DNA of 64,000 nucleotides from DAIOEK01 sp964648485. GTDB lineage: Bacteria > Chloroflexota > Anaerolineae > Anaerolineales > Anaerolineaceae. The translations under genes were made by a program, and so were the position numbers. The notes beneath the pieces were generated by a model, which was given only the letters and a program-made list of their open reading frames with translations, ran no database searches and was not told the DNA's origin. The stretch spans positions 69,966 to 133,965 of the forward strand of contig CAZYOF010000009.1 in NCBI GenBank assembly GCA_964648485.1, given 5' to 3'. This document shows positions 51,142-61,513 of this stretch, in pieces. How positions within the stretch are numbered: the stretch's first letter is position 1; every line of letters begins with the position of its first letter.

Positions 51142-54100
51142 TTAATTTTCAATCTTTATCTGAACAGCTCTTACGTAATATCGCCACAGATATAGACCGC
51201 TTGTTTCATCATATCCCTGGCAGGTGACCAAGGTCAGTACCGGGTAATCGCTGTGCGTGAAAGCTTCCTGGCTATCCGGCAGGATCCGGTTGACTTCCCT
51301 CACCTCATAGATATATTTCTGCCCATAAGCGGTGATGATAATCTGATCTCCGTATTTCAGTTTCGACAGGTCGCTGAATGGACCCGGATTGCCATCAGGC
51401 AGGTAAACGTGCCCGGTAATGACACTGTTACCAGCCTGAGTTGGGAAGGCAGTTCCAGCCAGGTAACCCGCCTGGTTATTCAGCCAGGTTAGATCCCATT
51501 GACCATTGGTGATGGGTACGCCTACCACTGGCATGGTCTTTGAAAGGGCAGGAATCTGGATGCTCATGCCGCCTGTTTGGGTGTAGGCTTTTTCAACCGG
51601 CTGTTCAGGCAGGATCGAGCTTACTCCAGGAGCGAAACCGGTTTCAGGTAATTTGGGAGCATTCCAAGATTCACTGGCTGAGAACACCCGGATTTCATTC
51701 GGATCATCAGTATCGCCATCACCATTGCGATCAGCATTGATAAAGGCAGTATTGCGGACACGTCTTACACCATCCAGGCGGGTAACGCTGAAAACAATGC
51801 GAATATCATTGACTGCTACCTGTGGATCACGAATACCCAGGTCTGGTCCCAAAACACCCTGCCATACTATCCTGCCGCGCGGATAAAGACCGGTTGGACC
51901 TTCGTAGTAACAGTACTGTGTGATCGTAACTCCTGAATCATCCGTGCAGCTCACGCCATTGGTGGTCGTGCCAAATGGCTGGTCACCCGGAGGCAGAGGG
52001 TAATCGTTGGGAATCAGGTTGTCATAATAAGATGTACCCACTGGAATTTCATCTGACACAGAAGCATTGATGGCTACGATATTGGTATCGTTGATCCAAT
52101 CCATGGTCCACTGCAGAATGGGCAGGCTGCTGGCGTCGAGGATCTTGATTCCAAAGGGAGGATCAAACAGGTTGGGTCCGAAATCCACCGGTGTCGGATC
52201 GTTGTTATCGGTTGGATCACCATTACTATCCGGATCGGGGTTGTTTCCATTTTGAGAGGGATCTGTTACCGGCTGCCCGATAATCGGCTGACCTGAACCA
52301 TTGGCAGAGTTATTGAAGGGTCCAAAGTTTTGCGGAACCACCCTGACCACCACTGTAATGGTGCCTGATTCGTTTACATCAAGCGTGTCGGTTCCTTCCA
52401 ACAGATTCAGGTTTCCGGCTGATCCGGTATAAGCGCTATTTACTGTGAAATCACTGCTGGTGACAGATTGGATGATAAATGTGGCACCAGTTGCGAAAGT
52501 TGCAGAGAAGTCATCCGTTACCTGAACTGAAGTAAGAGGAACATTACTATAATTGCGGACAAGAATCTCATAGGTGATGTCCCAGGTGCCTGATGATACT
52601 TCCACCGGGCTGCCCACCACACGTTTGGCTACACCGATACGTCCAATCTGCTGGTAAATACCTGCATCCCAGGTGAGATCAATTTCATTTGAGATCAATG
52701 TGGTGGATGGAGCAACGCCCGTAAACCGGTTGGGGTCGCTATCGAGTGTATCATCCGAGCCCTGGTTCGCCAACGTAAACACATATCCGCCCGGTAGTAC
52801 AAATTCAACATGGTATTCACCGGGAACCAGATCAACAAATGCATAGATGCCATCTTCACCCAACACATTCGCGGTTGTAGTGGTAGCAATTAATGTGTTG
52901 GTGGAGTCATACAGCCTGACTGTTACGTCGTTAACCCCCGGTTCGCCTATGTCTTGAATCCCGTTTGTGTTGAGGTCATTCCATACTTTATTGCCCAGAG
53001 TGGTCAGTTGATAGAGTCCGGCATCCCACGATCCATCATTTTCGCCGGAGACCAGGGTGGTGTTCCCTGTTTGTCCGGTCAGGATATTTGCGTCACTGTC
53101 GGCAGAATCATCTGCGCCAGCATCCAACGGACTGAATGCATATCCGGTGGGCGGAACAAATTCAAGATAGTATGTTCCAGGGATCAGGTTGGTGAATGTG
53201 TAAGATCCATTTGAAGCGGTTGTAGTTGAATCTACAAGGCTTCCACCGGATTCATAAAGGTTGACCGTAACGTCCGCCAGACCGATCTCTCCACTATTCT
53301 GAACGCCATTGGCATTTAAATCTACCCAGACAAAATCGCCCAGACTGGCAGGAATATACATCCCTGCATCCCAGGTGAGATCGACTTCATCAGAAGTGAG
53401 TGAGGTGATCGCAGTCTGCCCTGTGGTTCGATCAATATCGCTATCGAGCGTATCATCTCCGCCCTGATTTTGGAGAGTGATAGCGTATCCGTCTGGAGGC
53501 GTGAAGGTAAGATAGTAATCTCCAGGAATTAAATCAGCAAACAAGTACGAACCGTCAGAAGCAGTCGTGGTGGTATCAACTAATGAGCCGGTTGAGGTGT
53601 AGAGAGATACTGAAACACTTTCAATACCTAATTCACCAGAATCCTGAACTCCATTACCATTCTCATCGAGCCAGACAAAATCACCAATCGATGCCGGCAG
53701 ATACAATCCGGCATCCCAGGTTAGATCAGTCTCATTAGAAACCAGTTCAGTTGTTGCAGTCTCGCCAGATGTCCGGTCTGCATCACTATCCAATGCATCA
53801 TCAGAGCCCTGATTTTGTAATGTGATGGCATAGCCCGATGGCGGAGTGAAGGTAACATAGTACTCACCAGGCACAAGATCGCTGAAGAGGTAGTCACCAT
53901 TAGCATCCGTGGTGGTTGTAGCAAGCGATATTCCGGTAGCAGAATAGAGATCCACCGTCACACCCGCCATCCCTGATTCACCCGCATTCTGGATGCCGTT
54001 ACCATTGGTATCCAGCCATACATGGTCTCCCATGGCGGCATACTGATAGATACCCGCATCCCAGGTGAGATCCGTTTCGCCAGAGACCAGTGTAGTTGTA

Positions 54101-57100
54101 GTTGTCTGCCCGGAGGTGGTATCTGCATCACTATCCAACCCGCTGTCACTGCCTTCATTTACGGGTGAGAAATGGAACCCAGATGGGAGAACAAATTCAA
54201 CATAGTAGTCACCGGGTACCAGATTTTCAAACAGGTAGATACCCTGTTCTGATCCATCGGGGGCAGTTAAGGATGTGTCCACCAATCCAAAACCAACCCG
54301 GTAGAGATTTACGGTAACCCCATTGACGCCCAATTCGCCGGAATCCTGAATGCCGTTCGCATTCAAATCCAGCCAAACACGGTTACCGAGAGCAGTCGTC
54401 TGGTATAAGCCCATGTCCCAGGTGAGGTCATCCTCTCCGGGGTCAAGCAGTGTAAGATTTGTTCTGCCGTTGGTGCGGTTGGCGTCACTATCCAGCGCAT
54501 CATCCGCGCCCTGGTCAAGCAGGGTCACATAATAGCCGGATGGAGGGGTAAAGACGAGATAGTAATAATCGGGGATCAGATCTGAGAAGGCATAAATACC
54601 ATCATCGCTGCCAACAGTTCCCGTAGTAGTTGTGCCAACCAAATTATTGGCGCTGTCATACAGATCAACGGTAACTCCATTCAGTCCTGCCTCGCCGGCA
54701 TCTTGAATGCCATTCCCATTTTCATCCACCCAGACCCGATTACCGATGCTGGAAAGCAGCTGGTAGATACCCGCATCCCACGAAGTGTCATTCTCGTTCG
54801 GGATCAGTGTCGTTAAGACGGTGGTTCCATTTACCGGATTGACATCGCTGTCTAATGTATCATCGGAACCCTGATTTTGAGAAACAAAGGCAAAACCATA
54901 GGGTTCCGTAAAGTCGAGATAGTATTCACCCGGCTCCAGATTCGTGAAACTGTATAACCCGCCACCAGACGTCGTAGTCGTTCCGATCAATGTTCCTGTG
55001 GAATTATACAGATCGACAGTTACGCCGTTCACGCCAGATTCACCTGCGTCTTGAATGCCGTTTTGATTCAGATCATTCCAAACCCGATCGCCCAGTGAAG
55101 CCAGTTGATAATACCCTGCATCCCAGGTTACATCATTTTCGCCTGAAGACAGGGTGGTTACAACGGTTTGCCCGGTGGCGGGGTTGATATCACTATCAGC
55201 GGCATCATCGCCACCCTGATCCTGGGAAGTAACTGCGAAACCTCCCGGCGTATAAAATACCAGGTAATAATCTCCGGGTTCCAAATTGGAGAAGTTATAC
55301 GAGCCATCCACACCTCCAATCGTGGTAGTGGATGTGGATGCCACCAAGGAACCCGCCCCGGTGTACAACTCGACAACAACATTATTGATACCAGCTTCAC
55401 CCACATCCTGGATTCCGTTCTGGTTGAAGTCATTCCAGACACGGTCACCGATAGAAGCCAGCTGGTAGATGCCTGCATCCCAGGTTGGATCGTTTTCATT
55501 AAAGTCCAGGGTCGTCTGGATGGTTTGACCGGTGGAGCGATCTGCATCACTATCCAGGGTATCATCGCCTCCCTGGTTCAAAGGGCTGAACGCATAACCG
55601 GCAGGCAGGGTGAATTGAACAAAATAGGTGCCCGGAACCAGATTGGTGAAGGAATACAGCCCTGTACCGCCTGTAGTCGTTACACCAACCGGATCTGCAT
55701 CATCTGCAGTCAGATAAATACCATCCGGACCGTAATCAGGGCGGAAGAGAGATACAGTTACGCCCGCCACGCCTGATTCACCGGCATCTTGTATGCCATT
55801 TAGATCTGTGTCATACCAGACCAAATCGCCAATGGAAGCGGGAGGTTGGTACATCCCCGCATCCCAGCTGATATCATTTTCCCCTGCGATTAAAGTGGTT
55901 GTTGCTGTCTGACCAGTGGTGATATTTGCATCACTATCCACATTATCATCGCCACCCTGATTTTGCGGGCTGAAGGAATAAGACGACCCGGGGAGGGTGA
56001 AGATTACATAATAATCTCCTGGCAGCAAGTCGGTAAAGGAATACAATCCACCACCTGAGGTTGTCGTAGTGGCGAGTAATGTGTCTTCCCCTGAATATAA
56101 TCGCACGGTTACGCCAGTAATACCGGATTCGCCCGAATCCTGAAAACCGTTGTAGTTCGAATCCAACCAGACCCGGTCACCTAACGAAGCCAGCGGGGTA
56201 AAGCCAAAATCCACCGTGAGGTTGCCATATGCATCGGCTGCGGCGCCGGTTGCTGGGTTTGGATTCGGATCCAATTCTCCCAGCGGTTCCAGACCTCCAA
56301 CTTCGAGTGTGATTGTATGGCTGCGGATGGCATTACCTACCAGGAAGACGCCATTATCATCATTGTCAGTTGGATCCAAATCAGGACCCAATGTTGAATA
56401 AGTGCTGGATACAAAACCTGATGGGACGACCACTTCCACAATATATTGTCCGGCTGTCAGATTATCGAAGCGATAGTAACCATCGGCATTGGTAATAATT
56501 GAAGCAATGGCAAAGCCATCGGGTGTTTCGTCGCCATTTGTATCCCGATAGAGGCGAACAACCGCGTTTGCCATACCAGGTTCTTCTCCATCTACAATAC
56601 CATTTCCGGCGATGCCACTGCTGCCAGCACCGTTATCATTCCATACCCGGTTACCAATAGAATACGGGGGTTGGTAAAGTCCAAAGTCCAGCGTCCTGTT
56701 GGAATAGGCATTGGGCGCTTCACCTGCCTGTGGATTGGTCGTTGGGTCATTATCATTTGTAGGTTCACCACCATCCGGACCCAGACTGATTGGACTACTA
56801 TAGATCATCCCTCCAGATGAGGTGATGCTGTTATTGTCATTATCAATATTATTATCCGGGTCACCGCTGTTATTAGCAGAGCTTGCGAATCCAGCGGGAG
56901 GCAATACACCGATAATATAGTCACCAGTAATAACATTATCGAAACGGTAGTATCCACTTCCATCGGTGGTAGTAGATGCGAGCGATGCCTGATCTGGCAC
57001 TCCATCTGAATTGGCATCCACACCTGGATATAGATAGACTGTCACTCCTGAAAGACCCGGTTCTGTGCCGTTCCGGACTCCGTCATTCGGACTTCCACCC

Positions 57101-60100
57101 GTTCCTGTGCCGTTGTCATTCCAAACCCGATTACCAAGGCTGTAGGTCTGGATCAAGGCAAAATCGACAGTGCGATTGGAGTAACCATTGGGCGATTCAC
57201 CGGTGATTGGATTCGTAAGAGGGTCATTGTCATTCAACGGTTCACTATCATCAGGGCCCAGTGTCACTGGATCGCTAAGAATATTCAATCCCGAAAGCAA
57301 CACACCATTATTGTCATTATCTGCATTATTATCCGGGTCTCCTGCATTAATTGCTGCTGGAAGATATCCGGATGGTGGAATGATTTCGACAATGTAGGTA
57401 TCAGCGATAAGGTTGTTGAACCAATAGTAACCATTGGCATCTGTTGTTGTGTAAGCGATGAAAGACCCATCCGGGGTGCCATTGTTATCCGAATCTCTGT
57501 ACAACCTGACAATTACATTTGGAATACCCGGTTCAGTGCCATCCAAAAACCCATTATTTGCGTTTCCACCACCCGCACCATTATCATTCCAGACCCGATT
57601 GCCAAGGGTGTATGGTCTGAAAAGACCAAAATCGACGGTTCGGTTGGAGTACTCATTGGGCGCTTCTCCGGATTCTGGGTTGGTGGCTGGATCATTATCA
57701 TCTTCCGGCTCAATATGGGTATCTTCCAGGGTAACCGAATAGCTCCGAACAGTTCCGGTACCTGAGATCACTCCATTGTTGTCATTATCAGTATTATTAT
57801 CCGGATCACCGAAATTCACTGTGGAGGCTATATAGCCCGAGGGGATGACGACTTCGACAATATAGTCGCCAGGAGTCAAATCATCGAAGCGGTAATACCC
57901 ACTGGCATCGGTTGTGGTTGTTGCGATCTGGGCACCATCCGGAGTATCGTCATTATTCAAATCCGCATACAGCCGTACTGTCACACCAGCCAGACCGGGT
58001 TCGCTGCCATCGCGCAACCCGTTATTGGCAATGCCGGTTCCGGCGCCGTTATCCTCCCAGACCCGATTGCCCAGGCTATAGGCTGTTACAACCAGTGTGT
58101 CTTCTGCAGGATCTCCATTGGTAATTTCTTCTTCCGTAATCAATGTATCGGCGGGAATGATGTTCTGATAACTATTTGCGATATCACTCACCACCGGGAT
58201 TACCATCATACAAGATTCACTCGGTCCGATCGTTCCATCTTCCAGAGCAATCTGCTGATTACCAGGAATTGCTGTCAGCGTGCCACCACAATAATTCACT
58301 GAAGGAATGGCATTGGAGATTGTCAGATCATCTGGCAACGTATCGACCAGTCCCATTCCGGTTAATGTAATATCATTCTGATTCCAGATGGTAATCGTTA
58401 ACAGGGAGTAGACTCCAACCGGTACAGGATTGGGAGAGAATGATTTGCTTAAACTCGCTCCCGGCAGGTTTACCAGGCTGGCAGAGGCAGCGTCCGGGTT
58501 GGTGGCGCCCTCAGAGGTGGTCACCGCACCCGCAGGAATGGTGTTCGTGAGTGTACCCGTCACATTCATGGTGGCATGGAGGGTTAAGGTACATCTTCCA
58601 GAGGAGGGAAGAGAACCGCCACTATAGGTGAAGCTTTTCAGATCCGCTGCGGCAGACAGAGTTCCACCGCAATCTCCTGTATCAAAAGCGGGAGGATCCG
58701 CCAGAATCATGCCTTCGGGCATTGTATCTACAAATCCGATACCAGAAAGTGGCGCATTATTGGGATTATTTAACTCGATAGACATCACCGAGTAGCTACC
58801 TCCCAGAACAGACTCAGGGGAGAATCCCTTGACGATCTGGATGGAAAGGGACCCTACAGTAAGTGTAGCCTGGGCATTAGCAACCGGCCTGATATCCGTA
58901 GTTGTGCCAGAAATTCGAGCCAAGACATTACTTGTAGTGATGGTGTTGATCCGCGATCCGGGGCTGCCGGTAGCAATCACATTCACGCTAAGTCTGCATA
59001 ATCCGGGCACCACGCCATCGCTTGGCGGAACAGATGTACCTGTGATGGATACTGTTTGAGAAAGCGGGATGGGGTTGAACGTGCCCCCGTCACAAGTAGA
59101 CTCTGCCTCCGGACTTGGAGCGACAGACAAACCACTTGGCAGCGTATCTGTAAGGGTTACATTAATCAAAGGCACGGTAGCTTTGTTGGAAAGATAAATG
59201 CTCAACCGCGAAATGCCGTTTGGATTGACAGTGGTGGGGGTAAATTGTTTACTGATCGAAAACTCTGTGACCGTTAAGTTCGTTGAGCGTGTTGTTGGAT
59301 CCGTACGTCCCTCAAAAGTCGAGAGGGATCCTCCGGGGAGGGTATTGGTGTAAACACCAGAAGTATTCGAAGTCACATAAACAGTTACCGTGCAACTAGT
59401 ACCCGGTGTTGTAATCGATCCACCTGAAAGCTGGATTACCTGGGTGCCTGTCTGAGTGACCAAAGTTGCTCCTGCGCAGTTGGTTACTGGTGCAGGAGAA
59501 CCCAGAATCACCAGGTCACCCGGAAGGTTATCGGTGAGGGATATCCCACTGATTCCGGTATCATTGGGCGCGGTGATGGTTATCTGCAGCCGCGAGGAGC
59601 CTCCTGCTGAAATCGTTGTTGGAGAAAATGCTTTTCCCACAGTAGCATTACCCCCAATCGGGTAAGCTGTGGTTGTGGCTGTATTGGAAGCAGTATTGGT
59701 CACTCCCTGGTCAGATGTAACATCGCCTGCCGGGATGACATTTGAATATGCCGCATTGACTGTAGTTGTCACCGTGGCATATATATAGCAATATCCCGGG
59801 TTGGAAACCGTGCCGGGTGGAATTACTCCATTTGAAAGAGTGATTGATGAAGGGGTACTGGTAACCACCGCGCTTCCCCCACATGAAGCAGAAGCGGTTG
59901 GGGTTCCCACCACCAATAGATTTGCCGGTAAAGTGTCTGTAAAAGTAACTCCGGTGAGTGTGGTGCTGGCAGCATTTGCCAACCTGATGGTCAGGGCAGT
60001 GGTTCCACCAACAACAAGAGTGCCTCCAAAATCTTTTCTGACGGCGATTACCCGAGCCTGGACATTCAAATTATCAGATGCCGGGAATGCATTCGTGATG

Positions 60101-61389
60101 GGTCCCTGTAAAGCACCTGCCGGGATGGTATTGATGTGGTTCCCCACCGTTGTGCTGGTAATTTGGGTAACAATGGTGCAGGTTCCCGGGGTGGTCACAT
60201 TTCCGGCAGGGACCACACCACTGGTCAGTGTAATTGAGTCGCGCGTGTCTGATGGAAAGCTAACCGTCCCTCCGCACTGATTCACCGCGGGCGTTCCGAA
60301 TATGGTCACACCGGCAGGAAGATTATCTGTAATACTGACACCGGTATAAGGAGAACCCGTTGGATTGCGTAAAGTGATCGTCAGCAGGCTGGTATCACCC
60401 TGCTGGATATTTTCAGGAACAATCGTCTTGGTGATACCCACCGCCTGGACGTTGATATTACCTGAAGCGGGAGCCAGGTTAGTAACCCCCTGTCGGGTTT
60501 GTACTGAACCTGCTCCGGCAGGTCCTGCGGGTATGGTATTGGTGTACTGTCCCTGCGTTGAGGAGATCACCCGAACCCTGACCCGGCAATTGGAGTTGGG
60601 AGCAATGGTTGCGTTATTAAGGGTTATGGATGTATCGCCCACATTGGCTGAGAGGGTAGCAGATCCGCATCCGCTCAGAGAAGTTGTCAGAGGCGAGGAT
60701 ACCGTGAATGATGGTGGTAAATAATCGGTGTATGTTGCTTCAGTTAATGCAGTATTTAAATCATTATTAAATAGATTGATTTCAAGCTGGGTCGATTGTC
60801 CCACCCAGGTAGTTGCAGGGCTAAAACTCTTGCTTAATGAAGGAGGTTGTACTGAATTTACCTGCAGGGTTGCGCTGGCAGAGTTGGTGTTTGTAATCAC
60901 ATCCAAACCACCGCGCGCAGTCGCATACAACCCCTCCCCGCCATACGAGGGGGTTTCGCCATATGCAGGAATGGTATTGATCAGGTTGCCGGGGGTTGTT
61001 GAGGTTACATCCACTGAAATCACACATGTTCCGGGAGTGGATCCCACCTGAGGGGGAACGGTTCCCCCGCTCAGGGAAATGGTTGTTGTGCCAGCGGCAG
61101 CTATTACTACACCTCCGCAGGTATTGGTTAAATTGCTGGGTGTGGCAATGTGCAATCCTGGTTGCCTGCCGATCAGGCTATCGGTAAATGAAGCATTTTC
61201 CAATTGAAACAGATTCGGGTTGAAAATGGTAATATCCAACCGCGAAATCTGACCGGCAACAATTGAAATGGGGGTAAACTTTTTATTGATCTCAGCTGAG
61301 AAGGAAAAGGCATGAACATCTTTAAAATAGGAAAAGAGAATACTGAAAGCAACGATTACTGCGATTAAGATATTCGGTTTTTTCTGCAT
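51142..61389 (-). CDS. Giant secreted repeat protein with internal LPETG and C-terminal sortase domain
   Basis: A 3415-residue surface protein. A signal peptide (IAVIVAFSILFSYFKDVHAF) is followed by eight DUF11-like repeats (residues about 33-1100; SKSFSPATTWVGQ, ISKQFTPTTVNPN). Next come 14 SdrD-B-like repeats: four long ones (YSLGNRVWNDNGTG type, 1103-1735) and ten short ones (ASLGDRVWNDLNQNGIQDAG type, 1735-2905), each with acidic Ca-binding-like segments (NQGGDDTLDSDADR). A DUF11-like region follows to about 3240. Then comes LPETG (3247-3251, bases 51637-51651) and, unusually, a sortase domain with His3327 (ITGHVYLPDG), Cys3390 (LVTCQGYDE) and Arg3403/3407. So it may process or attach itself or partners at the cell surface. 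Single gene, preceded by A+T-rich sequence. Confidence 0.92.
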   Translation of the reverse strand: MQKKPNILIAVIVAFSILFSYFKDVHAFSFSAEINKKFTPISIVAGQISRLDITIFNPNLFQLENASFTDSLIGRQPGLHIATPSNLTNTCGGVVIAAAGTTTISLSGGTVPPQVGSTPGTCVISVDVTSTTPGNLINTIPAYGETPSYGGEGLYATARGGLDVITNTNSASATLQVNSVQPPSLSKSFSPATTWVGQSTQLEINLFNNDLNTALTEATYTDYLPPSFTVSSPLTTSLSGCGSATLSANVGDTSITLNNATIAPNSNCRVRVRVISSTQGQYTNTIPAGPAGAGSVQTRQGVTNLAPASGNINVQAVGITKTIVPENIQQGDTSLLTITLRNPTGSPYTGVSITDNLPAGVTIFGTPAVNQCGGTVSFPSDTRDSITLTSGVVPAGNVTTPGTCTIVTQITSTTVGNHINTIPAGALQGPITNAFPASDNLNVQARVIAVRKDFGGTLVVGGTTALTIRLANAASTTLTGVTFTDTLPANLLVVGTPTASASCGGSAVVTSTPSSITLSNGVIPPGTVSNPGYCYIYATVTTTVNAAYSNVIPAGDVTSDQGVTNTASNTATTTAYPIGGNATVGKAFSPTTISAGGSSRLQITITAPNDTGISGISLTDNLPGDLVILGSPAPVTNCAGATLVTQTGTQVIQLSGGSITTPGTSCTVTVYVTSNTSGVYTNTLPGGSLSTFEGRTDPTTRSTNLTVTEFSISKQFTPTTVNPNGISRLSIYLSNKATVPLINVTLTDTLPSGLSVAPSPEAESTCDGGTFNPIPLSQTVSITGTSVPPSDGVVPGLCRLSVNVIATGSPGSRINTITTSNVLARISGTTTDIRPVANAQATLTVGSLSIQIVKGFSPESVLGGSYSVMSIELNNPNNAPLSGIGFVDTMPEGMILADPPAFDTGDCGGTLSAAADLKSFTYSGGSLPSSGRCTLTLHATMNVTGTLTNTIPAGAVTTSEGATNPDAASASLVNLPGASLSKSFSPNPVPVGVYSLLTITIWNQNDITLTGMGLVDTLPDDLTISNAIPSVNYCGGTLTAIPGNQQIALEDGTIGPSESCMMVIPVVSDIANSYQNIIPADTLITEEEITNGDPAEDTLVVTAYSLGNRVWEDNGAGTGIANNGLRDGSEPGLAGVTVRLYADLNNDDTPDGAQIATTTTDASGYYRFDDLTPGDYIVEVVIPSGYIASTVNFGDPDNNTDNDNNGVISGTGTVRSYSVTLEDTHIEPEDDNDPATNPESGEAPNEYSNRTVDFGLFRPYTLGNRVWNDNGAGGGNANNGFLDGTEPGIPNVIVRLYRDSDNNGTPDGSFIAYTTTDANGYYWFNNLIADTYIVEIIPPSGYLPAAINAGDPDNNADNDNNGVLLSGLNILSDPVTLGPDDSEPLNDNDPLTNPITGESPNGYSNRTVDFALIQTYSLGNRVWNDNGTGTGGSPNDGVRNGTEPGLSGVTVYLYPGVDANSDGVPDQASLASTTTDGSGYYRFDNVITGDYIIGVLPPAGFASSANNSGDPDNNIDNDNNSITSSGGMIYSSPISLGPDGGEPTNDNDPTTNPQAGEAPNAYSNRTLDFGLYQPPYSIGNRVWNDNGAGSSGIAGNGIVDGEEPGMANAVVRLYRDTNGDETPDGFAIASIITNADGYYRFDNLTAGQYIVEVVVPSGFVSSTYSTLGPDLDPTDNDDNGVFLVGNAIRSHTITLEVGGLEPLGELDPNPNPATGAAADAYGNLTVDFGFTPLASLGDRVWLDSNYNGFQDSGESGITGVTVRLYSGEDTLLATTTTSGGGLYSFTDLLPGDYYVIFTLPGSSYSFSPQNQGGDDNVDSDANITTGQTATTTLIAGENDISWDAGMYQPPASIGDLVWYDTDLNGIQDAGESGVAGVTVSLFRPDYGPDGIYLTADDADPVGVTTTGGTGLYSFTNLVPGTYFVQFTLPAGYAFSPLNQGGDDTLDSDADRSTGQTIQTTLDFNENDPTWDAGIYQLASIGDRVWNDFNQNGIQDVGEAGINNVVVELYTGAGSLVASTSTTTIGGVDGSYNFSNLEPGDYYLVFYTPGGFAVTSQDQGGDDAADSDINPATGQTVVTTLSSGENDVTWDAGYYQLASLGDRVWNDLNQNGIQDAGESGVNGVTVDLYNSTGTLIGTTTTSGGGLYSFTNLEPGEYYLDFTEPYGFAFVSQNQGSDDTLDSDVNPVNGTTVLTTLIPNENDTSWDAGIYQLLSSIGNRVWVDENGNGIQDAGEAGLNGVTVDLYDSANNLVGTTTTGTVGSDDGIYAFSDLIPDYYYLVFTPPSGYYVTLLDQGADDALDSDANRTNGRTNLTLLDPGEDDLTWDMGLYQTTALGNRVWLDLNANGIQDSGELGVNGVTVNLYRVGFGLVDTSLTAPDGSEQGIYLFENLVPGDYYVEFVLPSGFHFSPVNEGSDSGLDSDADTTSGQTTTTTLVSGETDLTWDAGIYQYAAMGDHVWLDTNGNGIQNAGESGMAGVTVDLYSATGISLATTTTDANGDYLFSDLVPGEYYVTFTPPSGYAITLQNQGSDDALDSDADRTSGETATTELVSNETDLTWDAGLYLPASIGDFVWLDENGNGVQDSGELGIESVSVSLYTSTGSLVDTTTTASDGSYLFADLIPGDYYLTFTPPDGYAITLQNQGGDDTLDSDIDRTTGQTAITSLTSDEVDLTWDAGMYIPASLGDFVWVDLNANGVQNSGEIGLADVTVNLYESGGSLVDSTTTASNGSYTFTNLIPGTYYLEFVPPTGYAFSPLDAGADDSADSDANILTGQTGNTTLVSGENDGSWDAGLYQLTTLGNKVWNDLNTNGIQDIGEPGVNDVTVRLYDSTNTLIATTTTANVLGEDGIYAFVDLVPGEYHVEFVLPGGYVFTLANQGSDDTLDSDPNRFTGVAPSTTLISNEIDLTWDAGIYQQIGRIGVAKRVVGSPVEVSSGTWDITYEILVRNYSNVPLTSVQVTDDFSATFATGATFIIQSVTSSDFTVNSAYTGSAGNLNLLEGTDTLDVNESGTITVVVRVVPQNFGPFNNSANGSGQPIIGQPVTDPSQNGNNPDPDSNGDPTDNNDPTPVDFGPNLFDPPFGIKILDASSLPILQWTMDWINDTNIVAINASVSDEIPVGTSYYDNLIPNDYPLPPGDQPFGTTTNGVSCTDDSGVTITQYCYYEGPTGLYPRGRIVWQGVLGPDLGIRDPQVAVNDIRIVFSVTRLDGVRRVRNTAFINADRNGDGDTDDPNEIRVFSASESWNAPKLPETGFAPGVSSILPEQPVEKAYTQTGGMSIQIPALSKTMPVVGVPITNGQWDLTWLNNQAGYLAGTAFPTQAGNSVITGHVYLPDGNPGPFSDLSKLKYGDQIIITAYGQKYIYEVREVNRILPDSQEAFTHSDYPVLTLVTCQGYDETSGLYLWRYYVRAVQIKIEN

Positions 61390-61513
61390 AGTTATCCTAA
61401 ATTAAAGAAGATAAATGCGGAGTAAATAAATACTTCGCATCGTAATATTGTATTAGAGTATTATTAAAAATGCAAGGAAAATAGCCATTTAAATTCATAT
61501 TTGGGGAGTCGTT

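Noticed and set aside
51142..61389. Regularly spaced repeats that could be mistaken for a CRISPR array or satellite.
   Set aside because: The repeats are protein-coding (DUF11 and SdrD-B types), of 350-480 bp, and lie within one uninterrupted frame.
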